From Pseudomonas fluorescens (GTDB lineage: Bacteria; Pseudomonadota; Gammaproteobacteria; Pseudomonadales; Pseudomonadaceae): a DNA stretch of 64,000 bases. The position numbers were made by a program, and so were the translations under genes. Position 1 is the stretch's first letter; each line of letters opens with the position of its first letter. The DNA lies in contig NZ_MOBX01000013.1 of assembly GCF_003732425.1 (NCBI RefSeq), positions 620,001 to 684,000 of the forward strand, in the 5' to 3' direction. The notes beneath the pieces are model-generated. The model worked only from the letters and a program-made list of their open reading frames with translations, was not told the origin of the DNA and did not search any database. This document shows, piece by piece, positions 47,114-55,614 of this stretch.

Positions 47114-47914
47114 ATGAACACCATGGATACCCAACCAGAAAACCTGCTGGAAAAAAGCCTCAAACTGGCCGCTGACGAACCGGCACATCGTCCCGAGTTC
47201 TTCAACACCCTGTTGAACTCGAACGTTTACATCCTCGGCACCGCCGGTGAAGCAGACGGCCACGTCAATCTCGAAGCCGGCAGCAACATCAGCATCGCCC
47301 ATTGGCAAAAACCGGATGGCACACCGGTCATCCCGTTTTTCTCGTCACTGCAAACACTGCAACAGTCCATCGACAGCGAGCAGACCTACCTCGAAATCCC
47401 CGCCAGATCGTTGTTCGAAATCACACTGGGCGCCCTGCTCTGCCTGAATCCGAAGTCGACATATGGCAAAGAGTTTTTCCCGCAAGAAGTGCAAAATTTG
47501 CTCGCCAATGCCGTTGGCCAGACCGCAAAGCAACGCACGGTCGAAAAAGAAACCAATGTGCTGCTCGGTCAACCCGCCGAATACCCATCGCAAATGGTCC
47601 ACTCGCTCACGCAGTTGCTCGCCAAACATGCCAATGTGAAGCGCGCGTTTCTGGCATTGATGCATGACACCTCGGTGGATGAAAAGCCGCACCTGATCGT
47701 AGGCATCGAGGCGGACGGCGATATCGAGCGGGTTATGCGTGAGGCGGGTAATGTCGCCGGGGATACCGCGCCGCAGGGAGAGCCGGTTGATTTGTGCCGG
47801 GTGTCCCAAGGTGAAGCCGGTCTGAGCGATTACTTTCTCAGGGAAACCACGCCGTTCTATGAGCGCAAGTGGGGCAATAAACTGCGTTCTTTCCTGGGGT
47901 TTGGTAAAGCGTGA
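47114..47914 (+). CDS. SseB-family protein
   Basis: 266 residues. N-terminal SseB domain (NTLLNSNVYILG ... VIPFFSSLQTLQQ) and SseB C-terminal domain (AFLALMHDTSVDEKPHLIVGIEADGD). E. coli SseB is linked to serine sensitivity; the biochemical role is unknown. Soluble. Its stop codon overlaps a GTG-initiated small frame (GTGA). Confidence 0.85.
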   Translation: MNTMDTQPENLLEKSLKLAADEPAHRPEFFNTLLNSNVYILGTAGEADGHVNLEAGSNISIAHWQKPDGTPVIPFFSSLQTLQQSIDSEQTYLEIPARSLFEITLGALLCLNPKSTYGKEFFPQEVQNLLANAVGQTAKQRTVEKETNVLLGQPAEYPSQMVHSLTQLLAKHANVKRAFLALMHDTSVDEKPHLIVGIEADGDIERVMREAGNVAGDTAPQGEPVDLCRVSQGEAGLSDYFLRETTPFYERKWGNKLRSFLGFGKA

Positions 47915-48063
47915 TTGAACATACACCGGGACCTTGGGTTCTGGACGAGACCGCCGAGGTTACGCGTCCGGACAGCGTGAACCTTTCGATCTGCTGCATG
48001 AGTTGCGTGGACTTTCGCGACTTGAATCAATACGTGAGCCGTGTGATTTCAGACAGTCGCTGA
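47911..48063 (+). CDS. Possible small ORF or gene fragment coupled to sseB
   Basis: 50 residues beginning with GTG overlapping the SseB stop (GTGA). The start MIEHTPGPWVLDE recalls the EHTPGPW opening of some phage-type proteins, but the rest (with CCMSC) is not recognised. It could be a translated small protein or the 5' fragment of a lost gene. Confidence 0.3.
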   Translation: MIEHTPGPWVLDETAEVTRPDSVNLSICCMSCVDFRDLNQYVSRVISDSR

Positions 48064-48131
48064 TTTGATAAAACGACGACGTTTGCAGCGGAGCGCAACC
48101 CTCTCCAATGCCCACCCAGTCAGGAAAACGA

Positions 48132-48782
48132 ATGAACTTCACCGATGAAATGGCGGCCGCTTTTCCTGCGGGCAATCCGATGCCTGCGCGCCTTCGCCAA
48201 GCGCTTGAGTTGTTGGAAGAACATGGCTGCGTGCGCAGTCACCGCGATGGCACGCGCTATATGACGCTGCATCCGGACCCTGCACACAGCGATGTAGCGA
48301 CAACCGCTTTTTACCTGCCAGTACCTGCCGACACCGCCCGCTGGACTAACAGCGAAGATCCTGACGTAAACCAGCGCCTGACCCTGTTCCTCAGAACCGG
48401 TGGAGACGGCTCGTGGGCCGGGCTGTGGCTGGACGACAGCGGGCAACAGCGATTCGTCCATCTGGGATCGGGATCCGGGTCAACGATGCTTTGCGTCCTG
48501 ACCGACACTATTGAGGACTTATTAAGGTTGCTGGCTATCGGTTACGACGAGCTCTGCTGGCCGGAGCAGTTTCAACTGCCCCCGGATGAAGTACGCGAAA
48601 AAGAATACGCCGAAGACGATTACCCTCCACCGCCTCTTCTGTTGCGAAGCCACGTCGAGCGAACGCTCGGGCTGAGCATACCGGCGCGAGCAGCGGATCT
48701 GGTCCGCCGTACAGAATGCATGGATGTGAGCGAATCGAACGACCCCTTCTGGAACTGGCTCAAGCAGGTCAGTCGGCATTAA
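48132..48782 (+). CDS. SUKH/SMI1-like hypothetical protein
   Basis: 216 residues. The segment TIEDLLRLLAIGYDELCW resembles the helix-loop of SMI1/KNR4 (SUKH) proteins, which include immunity proteins of polymorphic toxins. The remainder is not recognised. Start at 48132 follows AGGAAAACGA. No toxin gene is seen next to it, so an orphan immunity role is speculation. Confidence 0.6.
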   Translation: MNFTDEMAAAFPAGNPMPARLRQALELLEEHGCVRSHRDGTRYMTLHPDPAHSDVATTAFYLPVPADTARWTNSEDPDVNQRLTLFLRTGGDGSWAGLWLDDSGQQRFVHLGSGSGSTMLCVLTDTIEDLLRLLAIGYDELCWPEQFQLPPDEVREKEYAEDDYPPPPLLLRSHVERTLGLSIPARAADLVRRTECMDVSESNDPFWNWLKQVSRH

Positions 48783-48839
48783 TGGCGACACTGTTCGATC
48801 ACTTCCACTCCAAACCAGTCCTCCCATAGAAGGCACGTT

Positions 48840-49541
48840 GTGAATGACGTCAAACCCGACAATCGAAACACCTTGAATCGCGCTTGGTCGCTGTTTTTGC
48901 TGCTGACATCGACAGCTCTGCTTAACACGGGCTGCTCCCATGCCCCGCCACCGATCGAACGCGCCCCCTGCCTGGATGAAGGCCCAAGCCAGAGTGCCGC
49001 TTACGATGACTGCGTGGCGGACCGTAAGGACGCAAGTGATGCTGCACTCAAAGCCATTCTGGGCGATGCCCCTGATCTTTACACGCAAACGCGCCTAGCC
49101 GAGCCGGGCGAGGACACTTTTCAGGCGTCCGACTATCCGGACATTGCCAGTCCGATGAGTTACCGGACTGCTCGCTCAATTTCCGCGACGGAGCAGCAAG
49201 CGCTACCGTTCAAGGTGAGAGTCCGCTGGAACTACACCTCCAGGAAACTCCTGCCGCGACCTCGTGATCTTGTACGCATGAATGAGATGGAGGCCCTTTT
49301 ACTCTCGGCCGCTGCGGATGACGGGCTTGCGAAGTGGGTGTGCACGGTCACTGGAGAACACCGTCGGGAGTGGATCTTCTACGCCCGAAGTGACACTGAT
49401 TTCATGAGCCGGATGCAGACGCTGATGGCACCGAGCGGACCTTATCCTGTCGAGTGGAGCGGTCGTAAGGAGCCTGCGCGCAGTGCAAATGGAGCAAGCA
49501 GTGTCGACATCCGCATGACCCCTAAACGGTGTTTGGAGTGA
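48840..49541 (+). CDS. DUF695-like lipoprotein
   Basis: 233 residues with a signal peptide and lipobox (LLNTGC). The C-terminal part has a DUF695-like pattern: EHRREWIFYARSDTDFMSRM and PYPVEW. GTG start at 48840 with AGAAGG upstream. Function unknown. It follows the SUKH-like gene on the same strand by 57 nt. Confidence 0.7.
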   Translation: MNDVKPDNRNTLNRAWSLFLLLTSTALLNTGCSHAPPPIERAPCLDEGPSQSAAYDDCVADRKDASDAALKAILGDAPDLYTQTRLAEPGEDTFQASDYPDIASPMSYRTARSISATEQQALPFKVRVRWNYTSRKLLPRPRDLVRMNEMEALLLSAAADDGLAKWVCTVTGEHRREWIFYARSDTDFMSRMQTLMAPSGPYPVEWSGRKEPARSANGASSVDIRMTPKRCLE

Positions 49542-49639
49542 TGGACAGGGACGCTTGCGGCAGGGGCCGAAAATGGCGTTGTGCTGGATAAGTTGAAGAA
49601 TGAAGCGCAGACCTAAAACGGCGCCATGAGCGCTCGCCT

Positions 49640-49661
49640 CTTCGCGGGCTTGCCCGCGAAG
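49640..49661. repeat. Short REP-like hairpin
   Basis: CTTCGCGGGCTTGCCCGCGAAG is a perfect 9-bp-stem palindrome between convergent genes; it may terminate either. Confidence 0.6.
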
Positions 49662-49721
49662 TCGGCAACTCATTCAGCCTTGCAACCACTGAAGTGGCGC
49701 TGAATGAGCGGCGTGCAGCGC

Positions 49722-50228
49722 TTACGCGCGCTTCGGCAGCTTCCAGTTCGGGCGAATGAAATGGCAGGTGTAGCCATTCGGAATACGCTCGAGGTAATCC
49801 TGATGCTCCGGCTCCGCTTCCCAGAACGGTCCCGCCGGTTCGATTTCGGTGACTACTCGGCCTGGCCACAGTCCTGAAGCCTCGACATCGGCGGCGGTGT
49901 CCTTGGCGATGTCGCGTTGTTCTTCGCTGAGGTAATAAATTGCGGAACGATAGCTGCGTCCAAGGTCGTTGCCCTGACGGTTGGGCGTGCTCGGGTCATG
50001 GATCTGGAAGAAGAATTCAAGGATCTGTCGATAGCTGATCACGGCAGGATCGAAGGTGATTTCAATGGCTTCGGCGTGGTCGCCATGGTTGCGGTAGGTG
50101 GCGTTCGGCACATCACCGCCGGTGTAACCGACGCGGGTCTGCAACACGCCGGGATAGCGCCGCAGCAAATCCTGCATGCCCCAGAAGCAGCCGCCAGCGA
50201 GGATGGCGGTTTCGGTTTGAGTGGTCAT
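49722..50228 (-). CDS. msrA: Peptide-methionine (S)-S-oxide reductase
   Basis: 168-residue MsrA with catalytic GGCFWGM, then [21 protein letters not shown] and [12 protein letters not shown]. Repairs oxidised methionine. ATG at 50228 chosen (AAGGAA 9 nt upstream, family-like N-terminus); an upstream ATG at 50324 would add 32 unlike residues. C-terminal resolving Cys is present in YTCHFIRPN. Confidence 0.93.
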   Translation of the reverse strand: MTTQTETAILAGGCFWGMQDLLRRYPGVLQTRVGYTGGDVPNATYRNHGDHAEAIEITFDPAVISYRQILEFFFQIHDPSTPNRQGNDLGRSYRSAIYYLSEEQRDIAKDTAADVEASGLWPGRVVTEIEPAGPFWEAEPEHQDYLERIPNGYTCHFIRPNWKLPKRA

Positions 50229-50349
50229 GGGTTGTCGTTCCTTTCGCAAGGGTTGGGTGTAGAGACTGTTATGGGGGCGTGTTGGCCGATTCCAACGGGG
50301 GTGCGCAGAGAACCGGTGTTTCAACGTTTGATCGCAAGTCCGACCGTGA

Positions 50350-51414
50350 CTACGGCTTAGGAATTGCCGGAAGCCTTACCTCAGACATAGGTTCCGGGAC
50401 AACAGTTTCGTACCCTTTTAAATGCTCCATCAGTTGCTGGTATTTCTGGAGAGGAATGGTTCTGGCCGGTTTCTGCAAATCGTTGCCGAAGAAGTTTTCC
50501 CAATGCCCGATCAGCACCTTTTTCGGCCGTGTGACACGCAGCAGTCCAATAGGGTAGTACGCGACTTTGTCCCAACTGGCAGCACAGAGAATTTCAACAT
50601 CAAAGCCTTTACTGTCGGCAATGACTGGAGGAAATCCCCACGGTGGATCAGCGGCGCTGTCCTGATAATGAATGCGATAAACCGGTCGCCCGCTATCGTC
50701 GAGCAGATCAATCACCCACGCCAACGTCTTGTGCCCGTTCTTCCAGTCGAAGATAGAGGTCGGGATCTGCTCAAGATCCCTGTCATAGCCCCCAGGTAAA
50801 AGGTTCTGACCGAAAATGTGTGGCGCATGCATGCTCTCGACAGGCATCGCGCGAATCCTTCCGCGCGGCATGCCACCCGGTAGCTCCAGAGGGTTTGCGC
50901 CATCCCTCAAATATTGGCCTGACGAATAGAACCATGTGCCGGGCCAGCCCGGGTCTTTGTGATTGCTGATTTGCGCGCGGCCCGGCACCACTGTGGTCGG
51001 TTTGGGAGTGTAAGCCTGCAAAATATGACGGACCGTTTCCGACCCGTAGATCACCGCATTGGGTGCCTGGACATTAACTACGCGAGCGACGTCGAGCAGG
51101 TGATCGTAATGTGCGTGGCCGACCAACAGCATGGTCACATACTGTGCGTCCGGCATGTTTCGATCAATTTTCTCCGGGTCGGACTCTACCGTCAGTGGAG
51201 GAACTCCCAGAATCCCCAAGGTCGCCGGATTAGTGAAAGACGGTGCCAATAACAGACCTTCATCTTTCCAGCGCAACAGCCAGCCACCAACACCCAGGAA
51301 TTTGATTTTAGGCTCGGGCAGGTTGTGATCATCGGTTACCCGCAGCCCTTGTTGCTTGGGAGCATAGGTACACGCTGCGAGCGTCAGCAAGACCAGCAAA
51401 ATGAGTGTGCGCAT
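50350..51414 (-). CDS. Metallo-beta-lactamase-fold lipoprotein
   Basis: 354 residues with a lipoprotein signal (LTLAAC) and an MBL-fold hydrolase domain: metal motif GHAHYDH, later His in MHAPHIFG and HYQDSAAD, and [12 protein letters not shown] near the end. Resembles the RomA/NAPE-PLD-like branch. Probably anchored to a membrane in the periplasm. Substrate unknown. The ATG at 51414 is the one that yields the lipoprotein signal. Confidence 0.8.
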   Translation of the reverse strand: MRTLILLVLLTLAACTYAPKQQGLRVTDDHNLPEPKIKFLGVGGWLLRWKDEGLLLAPSFTNPATLGILGVPPLTVESDPEKIDRNMPDAQYVTMLLVGHAHYDHLLDVARVVNVQAPNAVIYGSETVRHILQAYTPKPTTVVPGRAQISNHKDPGWPGTWFYSSGQYLRDGANPLELPGGMPRGRIRAMPVESMHAPHIFGQNLLPGGYDRDLEQIPTSIFDWKNGHKTLAWVIDLLDDSGRPVYRIHYQDSAADPPWGFPPVIADSKGFDVEILCAASWDKVAYYPIGLLRVTRPKKVLIGHWENFFGNDLQKPARTIPLQKYQQLMEHLKGYETVVPEPMSEVRLPAIPKP

Positions 51415-51461
51415 AATCGAGGCATCCTCGATGCAGCTATCATTGGTTGCGATCAACCAGG

Positions 51462-51481
51462 CATTCCCCTCGCGGGGAATG
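51462..51481. repeat. Perfect palindrome between phosphatase and MBL genes
   Basis: CATTCCCCTCGCGGGGAATG, a 20-nt perfect inverted repeat without T-run. Could be a transcript-end hairpin or a protein-binding site. Confidence 0.5.
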
Positions 51482-51521
51482 TCTGGCAATCACGCCGCCT
51501 AAAGCCGTCATCGAACCCGGC

Positions 51522-52838
51522 TCAAAGTTTCCCTTTTAGCGCCGGTTTGGTCGAGTTGTCTGTGGTTCTGAAGATGCTGAACTCGATAGGCTTCCCACTG
51601 GCAACGGTGATACTCATGACGTTCGAGTGGGCACCATAGAACGTGTTTTTCCTGATCGTAGACTTGTATTGAAACCCTGCCCCGGTCACCGTCCTGGGTG
51701 ACTCGTAGTAAAACTCGAGAGGCAGGCTGGGCGTAAATTGATTGATGGGGCTGGACATGAGTTCATGAACAACGGCTTTGTTCCCTGAACTGTCTGTTAT
51801 ATCCATGTCGGCGCAGTACGAGGTGTGCATGTCGCCCGTCAGGAATACCACATCGGTGATGCCATTCTTCAGAATGTGCCCGAGGATCTTTTCTCGTTGA
51901 ACCTTGAAAGCCGGGTCACACCATTTGTCCTGTTCCGGATTCTTTACTTCCCCCACAAAAGGCACGCTGGTAACGATGAACTTGGTGCTGTTCTTGTGCT
52001 GAGTCAGCCAGTTGAGCAGGATTTTGAGTTGCTTGTCGTCAATCATCTGCTCAAGTGCTGCGATGCGTGAAGTGCGCGTATCCAGCACGAAGAATTGAAC
52101 GTCGCCATAGCTGAAAGCATAAAAGTACTGGTCCGGCGATCCCAGCGTGACCGGGTTGTGCGAGTGCTGGAATTCCCAATAGGTTTTGAGTGCGATACGC
52201 GGCAAGGTACTACCGAGCTCTCCGCTACCGTGCTCGTAGTTATTAATGATCTCGTGATCATCCAGAATCATGTAATGCGGCAATTCAGTCAGTACTTTTT
52301 TCGCCGGAATGCAGTCGTCCCAGGCGTCCAGATACTTGTCCCGAAAATGCTCCAGACTGGCCTCAGGCTTGAAAGGAATATCGGCATAGATCTGATCGCC
52401 CGCATGGATCATGAAGCGAGCCTGCGTTTTTGCCGCCACTCTGGAGATCGTTATCCAGGACTGATCCGGTCGTTCCAGAATTCCCAATGAGTGCAGGTTG
52501 CAAGAGCCCAGCAAAAAGGTGAAGGGTTGCTTGGCGGTTTTCGGAAAGGTTTTGAAGCCACCTTCGGCGTAGGCATCCCTGACGCGTGCATCGACCGGGT
52601 CTTTGAGCGTTTTCCCGAAGGCTACCTTGACCTTGTAATCAGTGTCGGCAGCCAATCCGGTGAACTCATGAACGTGAGTGAAAAACTCGGATTCTTCGGT
52701 AATTATTGAACGCTCATCCAGTATTTTTTTGTTGGCAGGATTGATCAACTGGACGAAAACCACCGGCCAGCGCGCTGATGCTCTCATCCAGACCTTTGCG
52801 GAAGTGTCTGTCGTGTGTCCCAGAATAAGCCTTGGCAT
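51522..52838 (-). CDS. PhoD-like alkaline phosphatase-family protein
   Basis: 438 residues: N-terminal beta domain (LGHTTDTSAKVWMRAS) and metallophosphatase domain with family landmarks LGSCN, IHAGDQIYAD, ILDDHEIINN, FLTGDMHTS. Unlike classical PhoD it has no Tat or Sec signal, suggesting a cytosolic phosphodiesterase/phosphatase. Marks the start of the island; the divergent neighbour is a broken pYEATS gene about 310 nt away. AT content is higher than in the flanking housekeeping genes. Confidence 0.82.
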   Translation of the reverse strand: MPRLILGHTTDTSAKVWMRASARWPVVFVQLINPANKKILDERSIITEESEFFTHVHEFTGLAADTDYKVKVAFGKTLKDPVDARVRDAYAEGGFKTFPKTAKQPFTFLLGSCNLHSLGILERPDQSWITISRVAAKTQARFMIHAGDQIYADIPFKPEASLEHFRDKYLDAWDDCIPAKKVLTELPHYMILDDHEIINNYEHGSGELGSTLPRIALKTYWEFQHSHNPVTLGSPDQYFYAFSYGDVQFFVLDTRTSRIAALEQMIDDKQLKILLNWLTQHKNSTKFIVTSVPFVGEVKNPEQDKWCDPAFKVQREKILGHILKNGITDVVFLTGDMHTSYCADMDITDSSGNKAVVHELMSSPINQFTPSLPLEFYYESPRTVTGAGFQYKSTIRKNTFYGAHSNVMSITVASGKPIEFSIFRTTDNSTKPALKGKL

Positions 52839-53149
52839 TTAAATATTCCTTTTGTAGGCGTTCCCTAGCTTTCCCGGTCGTTGTCGACCAGGTTCACAGG
52901 CGCTGAGGATGCTACGAATCGAACGGCTTGTTCTGGTGAGCAAATGGCTTCGTTACATGGTCAAATACGCGCTTGGGTGGATTGTAGATTCCCGTATGGT
53001 TTGTGCCAGTTTGCTGCGAAAAGCACCATTTGTACCGTAGGGCCAGCGCAAAGGCTTGTAGCGTCGAAACAACCTTATTCTCTAAAAGCAGATCGCATTC
53101 AGGCAGCGAGCTGCTTTACTCCAATGACGGACAGGCATCGGAGGCGAAT
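52839..53149. other. Intergenic region with nothing recognised
   Basis: About 310 nt between the divergent PhoD-like and pYEATS genes. Short open frames have unlikely products; presumably holds both promoters. TATTTAAATATTCC just before the phosphatase start is AT-rich. Confidence 0.5.
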
Positions 53150-53703
53150 ATGGCGAGCAAGGTAGTGGATCTTGTACGGGGCAGTTCGTTTTTTACTTAC
53201 TGGTTGCGTACTACCACACCCACCTCTACGGGCCAGGCGACTTCATCAATCAGGATCATTTCTTTTTAGGAGCAACCCCAAAAGCACTAAAAGGACTTAC
53301 GACAGGCGCCGCTATTTCCGGAACACCGATACCAGCGACCGAGTCGGATATTTCAGCCCTGAATGCTGCATACGAACGCATGATCGACTTTGGCTTCATT
53401 CTCCTTCATCAATCGGAGACTCTTCGCCCTAGAACTACTCCAGGAAGCGGGTTGTTCAAAGTAAGGGTCTGGATAGAACCCATGGACCGAGAAAACAATC
53501 TTGCTGAAATTGAGTCGGTTACCTACCGGGTCTGGGAAGATTTACCGCAACCCGTAATCGCTTCTTCAGATCAGAAATCGTCTTTTGACCTCTGGTTAAA
53601 AATCTACGGAGAGTTTCCGGTATTGGCCGTGGTGAGGAAGAAAAATGGCGAGACGTTCCATTTGATGAGGCACATCGACTTACCTGGGCGCCCTATGGAC
53701 TGA
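53150..53703 (+). pseudogene. pYEATS-domain protein, frameshifted in a T6 run
   Basis: ATG at 53150 has a strong ribosome site (GGAGG, 5 nt spacing) and reads MASKVVDLVRGSSFF. After the T6 run at 53189-53194 the frame that continues is one base off: with one extra T it reads SSFFYLLVAYYHTHLYGPGD and runs to the stop at 53703, 184 residues in all. The C-terminal ~80 residues have the prokaryotic YEATS pattern: FKVRVWIEP, LAEIESVTYRVW, FDLWLKIYGEFPVLAVV. pYEATS domains are linked to signalling and conflict systems. Either a real mutation, a phase-variable homopolymer, or a sequencing error. Confidence 0.6.
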
Positions 53704-53770
53704 CGGAGAAAAGCAAAGCCGACATCGGCTTCGAGTCCTGTTCACCCAACGTCTACTGCAAAAACAGCTG

Positions 53771-53992
53771 CATCACCGCCGTCTAAACCGCCACTTCGAA
53801 AAACTCCGCGCCCTCATGCCACCCGAAGTCCTCACCACCGTACACCCCCTGCAAATCCGCCCCGCTCGCGGCCTGGTCGCCTTCACCGCGTACACCTACG
53901 ATGAATGCGACAACGACGCCTACAACGAAATCGCAGTGTCGATCTTCACCAGCAAACCCGCCATGCCTCCAGCCGAAACGCCGACGCGGTAA
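53771..53992 (+). pseudogene. Acetoacetate-decarboxylase-like fragment
   Basis: An open frame ending at 53992 reads RLNRHFEKLRALMPPEVLTT, then PARGLVAFTAYTYDECDNDAYNEIAVSIF, which resembles the N-terminal core of ADC-family proteins (VAF.AY.Y.D.D.GPYNEVAVSI). It lacks a plausible start and stops after about 70 residues, against ~250 in the family. Remnant of a lost gene. An unplaced open segment between 53993 and 54183 (ALYAPKSLGLFNARWP) may be another remnant. Confidence 0.45.
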
Positions 53993-54183
53993 CGACTACT
54001 GTTGGCGATGAGAGTTTGTCACGTTATCTGCGGGCGTCGGGGCTGGGGAAAGACGCTGAAGTATGAGTATGTGCCGTCATTTCAGAGTGCACTGTACGCC
54101 CCCAAATCCCTTGGGTTATTCAATGCGCGCTGGCCCAAGGGATTGACCGAAACGAGCGTCGGCTCCTGACTGACCGGGAAAAG

Positions 54184-54386
54184 TTTATCGCCAATCCAAA
54201 AACCAAGACTGAAGAACTACTGGTGAATGCAAGAGAATCGCTCGGTTCGGCTTCGGTGATGCTTGGGGATGTAATCGGGTTGGTCACGGACCGGCACGCA
54301 AGACACTGCAAGGCATTGCGCAGGCGGTAATGCTTGGGGAGTTGGCGGTGAATCGGGCGTTGGATAACGTAGTGCCAGCGGAGTAA
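54184..54386 (+). pseudogene. Truncated, frameshifted DUF6124 copy
   Basis: Matches the 3' two thirds of the intact DUF6124 gene (55121-55324), but lacks its first ~53 codons and has one base missing at about 54288 (GGTTGGTCACGG versus GGCTGGTTCACGG), which breaks the frame. Part of a ~300-nt direct repeat. Confidence 0.85.
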
Positions 54387-54482
54387 TGAAATCCCTCCAT
54401 GACGGTGAGGATGTCGTCATGGAGGTCGACCAGACAGACCCACCAAGACAGAAAAGAAATCAGCCCCCTTTTTTCTCGTTTT
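54184..54482 (+). repeat. Direct repeat copy 1 (about 300 nt)
   Basis: Nearly identical to 55121-55420 apart from scattered substitutions and one deletion; the offset changes from 937 to 938 across it, confirming a single-base loss. Includes the DUF6124 3' half and its downstream hairpin CCTCCATGAC/GTCATGGAGG. Confidence 0.9.
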
Positions 54483-54961
54483 CGATCTACATGCCCATCA
54501 GTGCCGTCAACATGCGTCGAAGCCGTCGGCGAGGTTGGTGGGGAGGGCGTTGATTTTGTGGAGGGGTTGAAACGTTTTTACGGGTGTCAGGCCTTGGACG
54601 GCTGGCATTCCAAACGACCTGTTTAAAAGCGTTCCGAAATACTTCCAGCAGGCTACAACGCCTTGCGCCGTTGCCTACGACTACGCCAGAATCCGCCGGC
54701 TTGTGCGCCGGGTGGGCGGGTTCTATCGTGGGTCGGTCACTGAATAGCAGTGATCGGGTTTGGTAGCTCGTGTATACAAGGTGCGCAATTTCACTATTGG
54801 CGAAAGTCTTCGCCTGGCTTTTATGGTGGTCATGCGCAGGGCGCTTTCGAGCGCGCCGGTTTTCCTTGTGTCCCGGTCTACCAACCTGTGCATGGCCGCC
54901 ACCCATCGTTTGGTAGCGAGAGGGTGATGGCTCCTTTTAAGCGACACAAGGGAGTTACATC
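54483..54961 (+). other. Long structured leader upstream of the DUF6124 gene
   Basis: About 480 nt without a convincing gene. Contains a perfect hairpin GGCGAAAGTCTTCGCC (54799-54814), a GCGCTTTCGAGCGC stem (54841-54854) and a longer imperfect stem GCCGCCACCC/GGGTGATGGC (54895-54904 with 54922-54931) ending 30 nt before the ATG. Could be a promoter plus a regulatory 5' UTR. Confidence 0.5.
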
Positions 54962-55324
54962 ATGTTCAAAATCACACCGAATCCGCCAGAAACCGATCCG
55001 ATTGCGGGCGACGAATCCCCAGACGCCAAGAAATTCAACGAAGCCGTCGACCGCGCCCTCTCCCATTACCTCGGTCCCGCACCAGAAATCATGGGCCCCC
55101 CGTACCAAACCAACACGATGTTTATCGCCAATCCAAAAACCAAGACTGAGGAATTGCTGGTGAATGCCAGTGAATCGCTCGGCTCAGCCTCTGTAATGCT
55201 GGGCGATGTTATCGGGCTGGTTCACGGACCGGCACGCAAGACACTGCAAGGCATTGCGCAGGTGGTGATGCTTGGGGAGTTGGCGGTGAATCGGGCGTTG
55301 GATAACGTAGTGCCAGCGGAGTAA
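54962..55324 (+). CDS. DUF6124 family protein
   Basis: 120 residues, starts MFKITPNPPETDP with AAGGGAGTTACATC upstream. C-terminal region LLVNASESLGSASVMLGDVI and QVVMLGELAVNRALDN is the family's helical core. Family is confined to Pseudomonas as far as I know; function unknown. A decayed duplicate lies 940 nt upstream. Confidence 0.85.
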   Translation: MFKITPNPPETDPIAGDESPDAKKFNEAVDRALSHYLGPAPEIMGPPYQTNTMFIANPKTKTEELLVNASESLGSASVMLGDVIGLVHGPARKTLQGIAQVVMLGELAVNRALDNVVPAE

Positions 55325-55420
55325 CGAAATACCTCCATGACGGTGAGGATGTCGTCATGGAGGTCGACCAGACAGACCCACCAAGACAGAAAAGAAATCA
55401 GCCCCCTTTTTTCTCGTTTT
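55121..55420 (+). repeat. Direct repeat copy 2 (about 300 nt)
   Basis: Intact copy, covering the DUF6124 3' part, the CCTCCATGAC/GTCATGGAGG hairpin (55332-55363) and the CCCCCTTTTTTCTCG tail. The following 55421-55614 has only an open tail (NVVFPWFSGFGGL) that looks like another fragment. Confidence 0.9.
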
Positions 55421-55614
55421 ATTGCCGTAAGCAACTCAGGGCGAAAGCCGAATACAGAGGGTACAACGGCAATGTGGTGTTTCCCTGGTTTTCAGGCTTT
55501 GGCGGGCTCTGAAGTGATCGGACGCAGGTTCGAATGGCCAAGAGCTGGAATGCAGTGCAACAGCCACGAAGGTTCGCGCAAGAGGCGCACGCCGAATCCA
55601 TCTCTATCCAACCG

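Noticed and set aside
51462..51481. Strong intrinsic terminator
   Set aside because: The palindrome is perfect but lacks a T-run, so it was listed only as an inverted repeat.
54487..54947. Minus-strand frames across the DUF6124 leader
   Set aside because: Arg-rich products, no ribosome sites, and they cover predicted hairpins; leader RNA is more likely.
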